Notes under the pieces: generated by a model | What the model was told of the DNA's origin: nothing | What the model saw: only the letters and a program-made list of their open reading frames with translations | Database searches by the model: none | Origin: DATAAM01 sp036260075 | GTDB lineage: Bacteria; Actinomycetota; Acidimicrobiia; Acidimicrobiales; JAHWLA01 | Direction: 5' to 3' | DNA: 5,437 bases | Assembly: GCA_036260075.1 (NCBI GenBank) | Contig: DATAAM010000236.1 | Location: 1 to 5,437, forward strand | Made by a program: the position numbers and the translations under genes | Shown: positions 4,709 through 5,437 of the stretch, piece after piece | Layout: every line of letters begins with the position of its first letter | Numbering within the stretch: the stretch's first letter is position 1

Positions 4709-5437
4709 GTGCCTACCGCTGCCGAACGTCTGGGCCACCCGCCCGACGCCAAGCTGCTGATCGTCAACTGCGACGACCTCGGCTCCAGCCACGCCGCCAA
4801 CCTCGGCATCTACGACGCCCTGCGCGAGGGCGTGGCCACCAGCGCCAGCCTCATGGTGCCGTGCCCCTGGGCACGGGAGGCAGCGGCGCGCTACCGCGGC
4901 GAGGACGTCGGCGTGCACCTCACGCTCAACGCCGAGTACGACCTCTATCGGTGGGGGCCGATCACGCACGCCCCGTCGCTCCTCGACGGTGACGGCGGCT
5001 TCCCCCGCACCCTGGAGGACGTGTGGGACCACGCCGACCTCGACGAGGTGCGCCGCGAGCTGCGGGCCCAAGTCGAGCGCGCCATCTACTGGGGCTTCGA
5101 CGTCAGCCACCTCGACTCGCACATGGGTGCGCTGCAGCTGCGGCCGGAGTTCTTCGACATCTACCTCGACCTGGCCGTCGAGTTCCGCCTGCCCGTCCGC
5201 CTCTCCGGCGGGTCGACCGAACGCGCCATCGGGTTCCCGTTCCGATCGCTGGCCGAGGAAGCAGGGGTGTTCTTCCCCGACCACTTCGTTCGCGTCCCCG
5301 GGATCGGGTCCCGCCGTCCGATCGAGAAGGTCCTGGCCGACCTGCGCCCGGGACTGACCGAGGTCTACCTCCACCCGGCGCGCGACACGTCCGAGCTGCG
5401 GGCGTTTGCGCCCGAGTGGGCCGACCGCGTCGACGAC
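4709..5437 (+). CDS. YdjC/ChbG-family carbohydrate deacetylase (3' end missing)
   Basis: The first 243 codons are present and the frame runs off the window. The family removes acetyl groups from N-acetylated sugars such as chito-oligosaccharides using a metal ion; the substrate of this member is unknown. Visible motifs: AERLGHPPDAKLLIVNCDDLG (5-25) with the metal-site Asp pair 22-23, SASLMVPCPW (45-54), GVHLTLN (68-74, His70), HLDSHMG (134-140, His134/Asp136/His138), RLPVRLSGG (160-168) and EVYLHPA (218-224, His222). Asp22/23, His70 and His138 are the expected metal ligands by family analogy. Members usually run 250-300 residues, so only a short tail should be missing. The GTG start is preferred because the family's 'ERLG-P-DA-LLI' N-terminus follows it directly and a TANNNT box lies 7 nt upstream. 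There is no signal peptide, so the enzyme should be cytoplasmic. Confidence 0.88.
   Translation, partial: MPTAAERLGHPPDAKLLIVNCDDLGSSHAANLGIYDALREGVATSASLMVPCPWAREAAARYRGEDVGVHLTLNAEYDLYRWGPITHAPSLLDGDGGFPRTLEDVWDHADLDEVRRELRAQVERAIYWGFDVSHLDSHMGALQLRPEFFDIYLDLAVEFRLPVRLSGGSTERAIGFPFRSLAEEAGVFFPDHFVRVPGIGSRRPIEKVLADLRPGLTEVYLHPARDTSELRAFAPEWADRVDD

Noticed and set aside
4589..5374. 261-codon open frame on - opposite the deacetylase gene
   Set aside because: The plus strand encodes clear YdjC/ChbG motifs; the minus-strand product is Val/Asp/Gly-rich without family features.
1..5437. Mobile element, CRISPR array, tRNA/rRNA, toxin-antitoxin or defence system
   Set aside because: I saw no transposase or integrase motifs, no spaced repeat array, no tRNA cloverleaf and no defence-type domains; the genes are ordinary metabolism and surface functions.

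Overview
This is a GC-rich window (roughly 70% G+C by eye) with the gene content of a high-GC actinobacterium, most likely a member of the Acidimicrobiia. The clues are an F420-type luciferase-like oxidoreductase, a FadE-type acyl-CoA dehydrogenase, a secreted-type protein built from 'VASDGGIFSFG...FFGSTG' repeats, and genes that mostly start without a Shine-Dalgarno sequence just after a TANNNT box. The assignment rests on recalled family distribution, not on a search.

Layout. Bases 1-363 (+): the 3' end of a repeat protein gene, whose stop overlaps (TGATG) the start of a 54-aa zinc-ribbon microprotein. Bases 364-426: a convergent intergenic gap filled by a perfect 19-bp stem hairpin, presumably a bidirectional terminator. 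Bases 427-3502 (-): three genes transcribed right to left, namely a TesB-like thioesterase (first), an F420-dependent LLM-class oxidoreductase, and an acyl-CoA dehydrogenase. They are adjacent and co-directional, but a terminator-like hairpin lies after the thioesterase gene and each gene has its own TANNNT box 6-7 nt from the start codon. They look like three separate leaderless transcripts rather than a classical operon. A palindromic operator-like site overlaps the -10 box of the acyl-CoA dehydrogenase gene. Bases 3575-3745 (+): a divergently oriented 56-aa small protein with a WRLD...TR..GR.G motif. Bases 3746-4095: about 350 bp without a convincing gene. Bases 4096-4659 (+): a staphylococcal-nuclease-like thermonuclease predicted to be a lipoprotein, the only gene here with a strong Shine-Dalgarno. 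Bases 4709-5437 (+): the 5' part of a YdjC/ChbG-family carbohydrate deacetylase, cut by the window end.

Functionally, the minus-strand genes suggest acyl-CoA (fatty acid, steroid or other lipid) turnover: a dehydrogenase for alpha-beta oxidation, a thioesterase that releases free acids, and an F420-linked oxidoreductase of unknown substrate. The plus-strand genes on the right are cell-surface or scavenging functions (nuclease, deacetylase). Nothing in the window looks like a mobile element, CRISPR array, RNA gene or defence system. The more interesting signals are regulatory: the recurrent leaderless promoter layout, two terminator hairpins that share an apical sequence, and the operator over one promoter.
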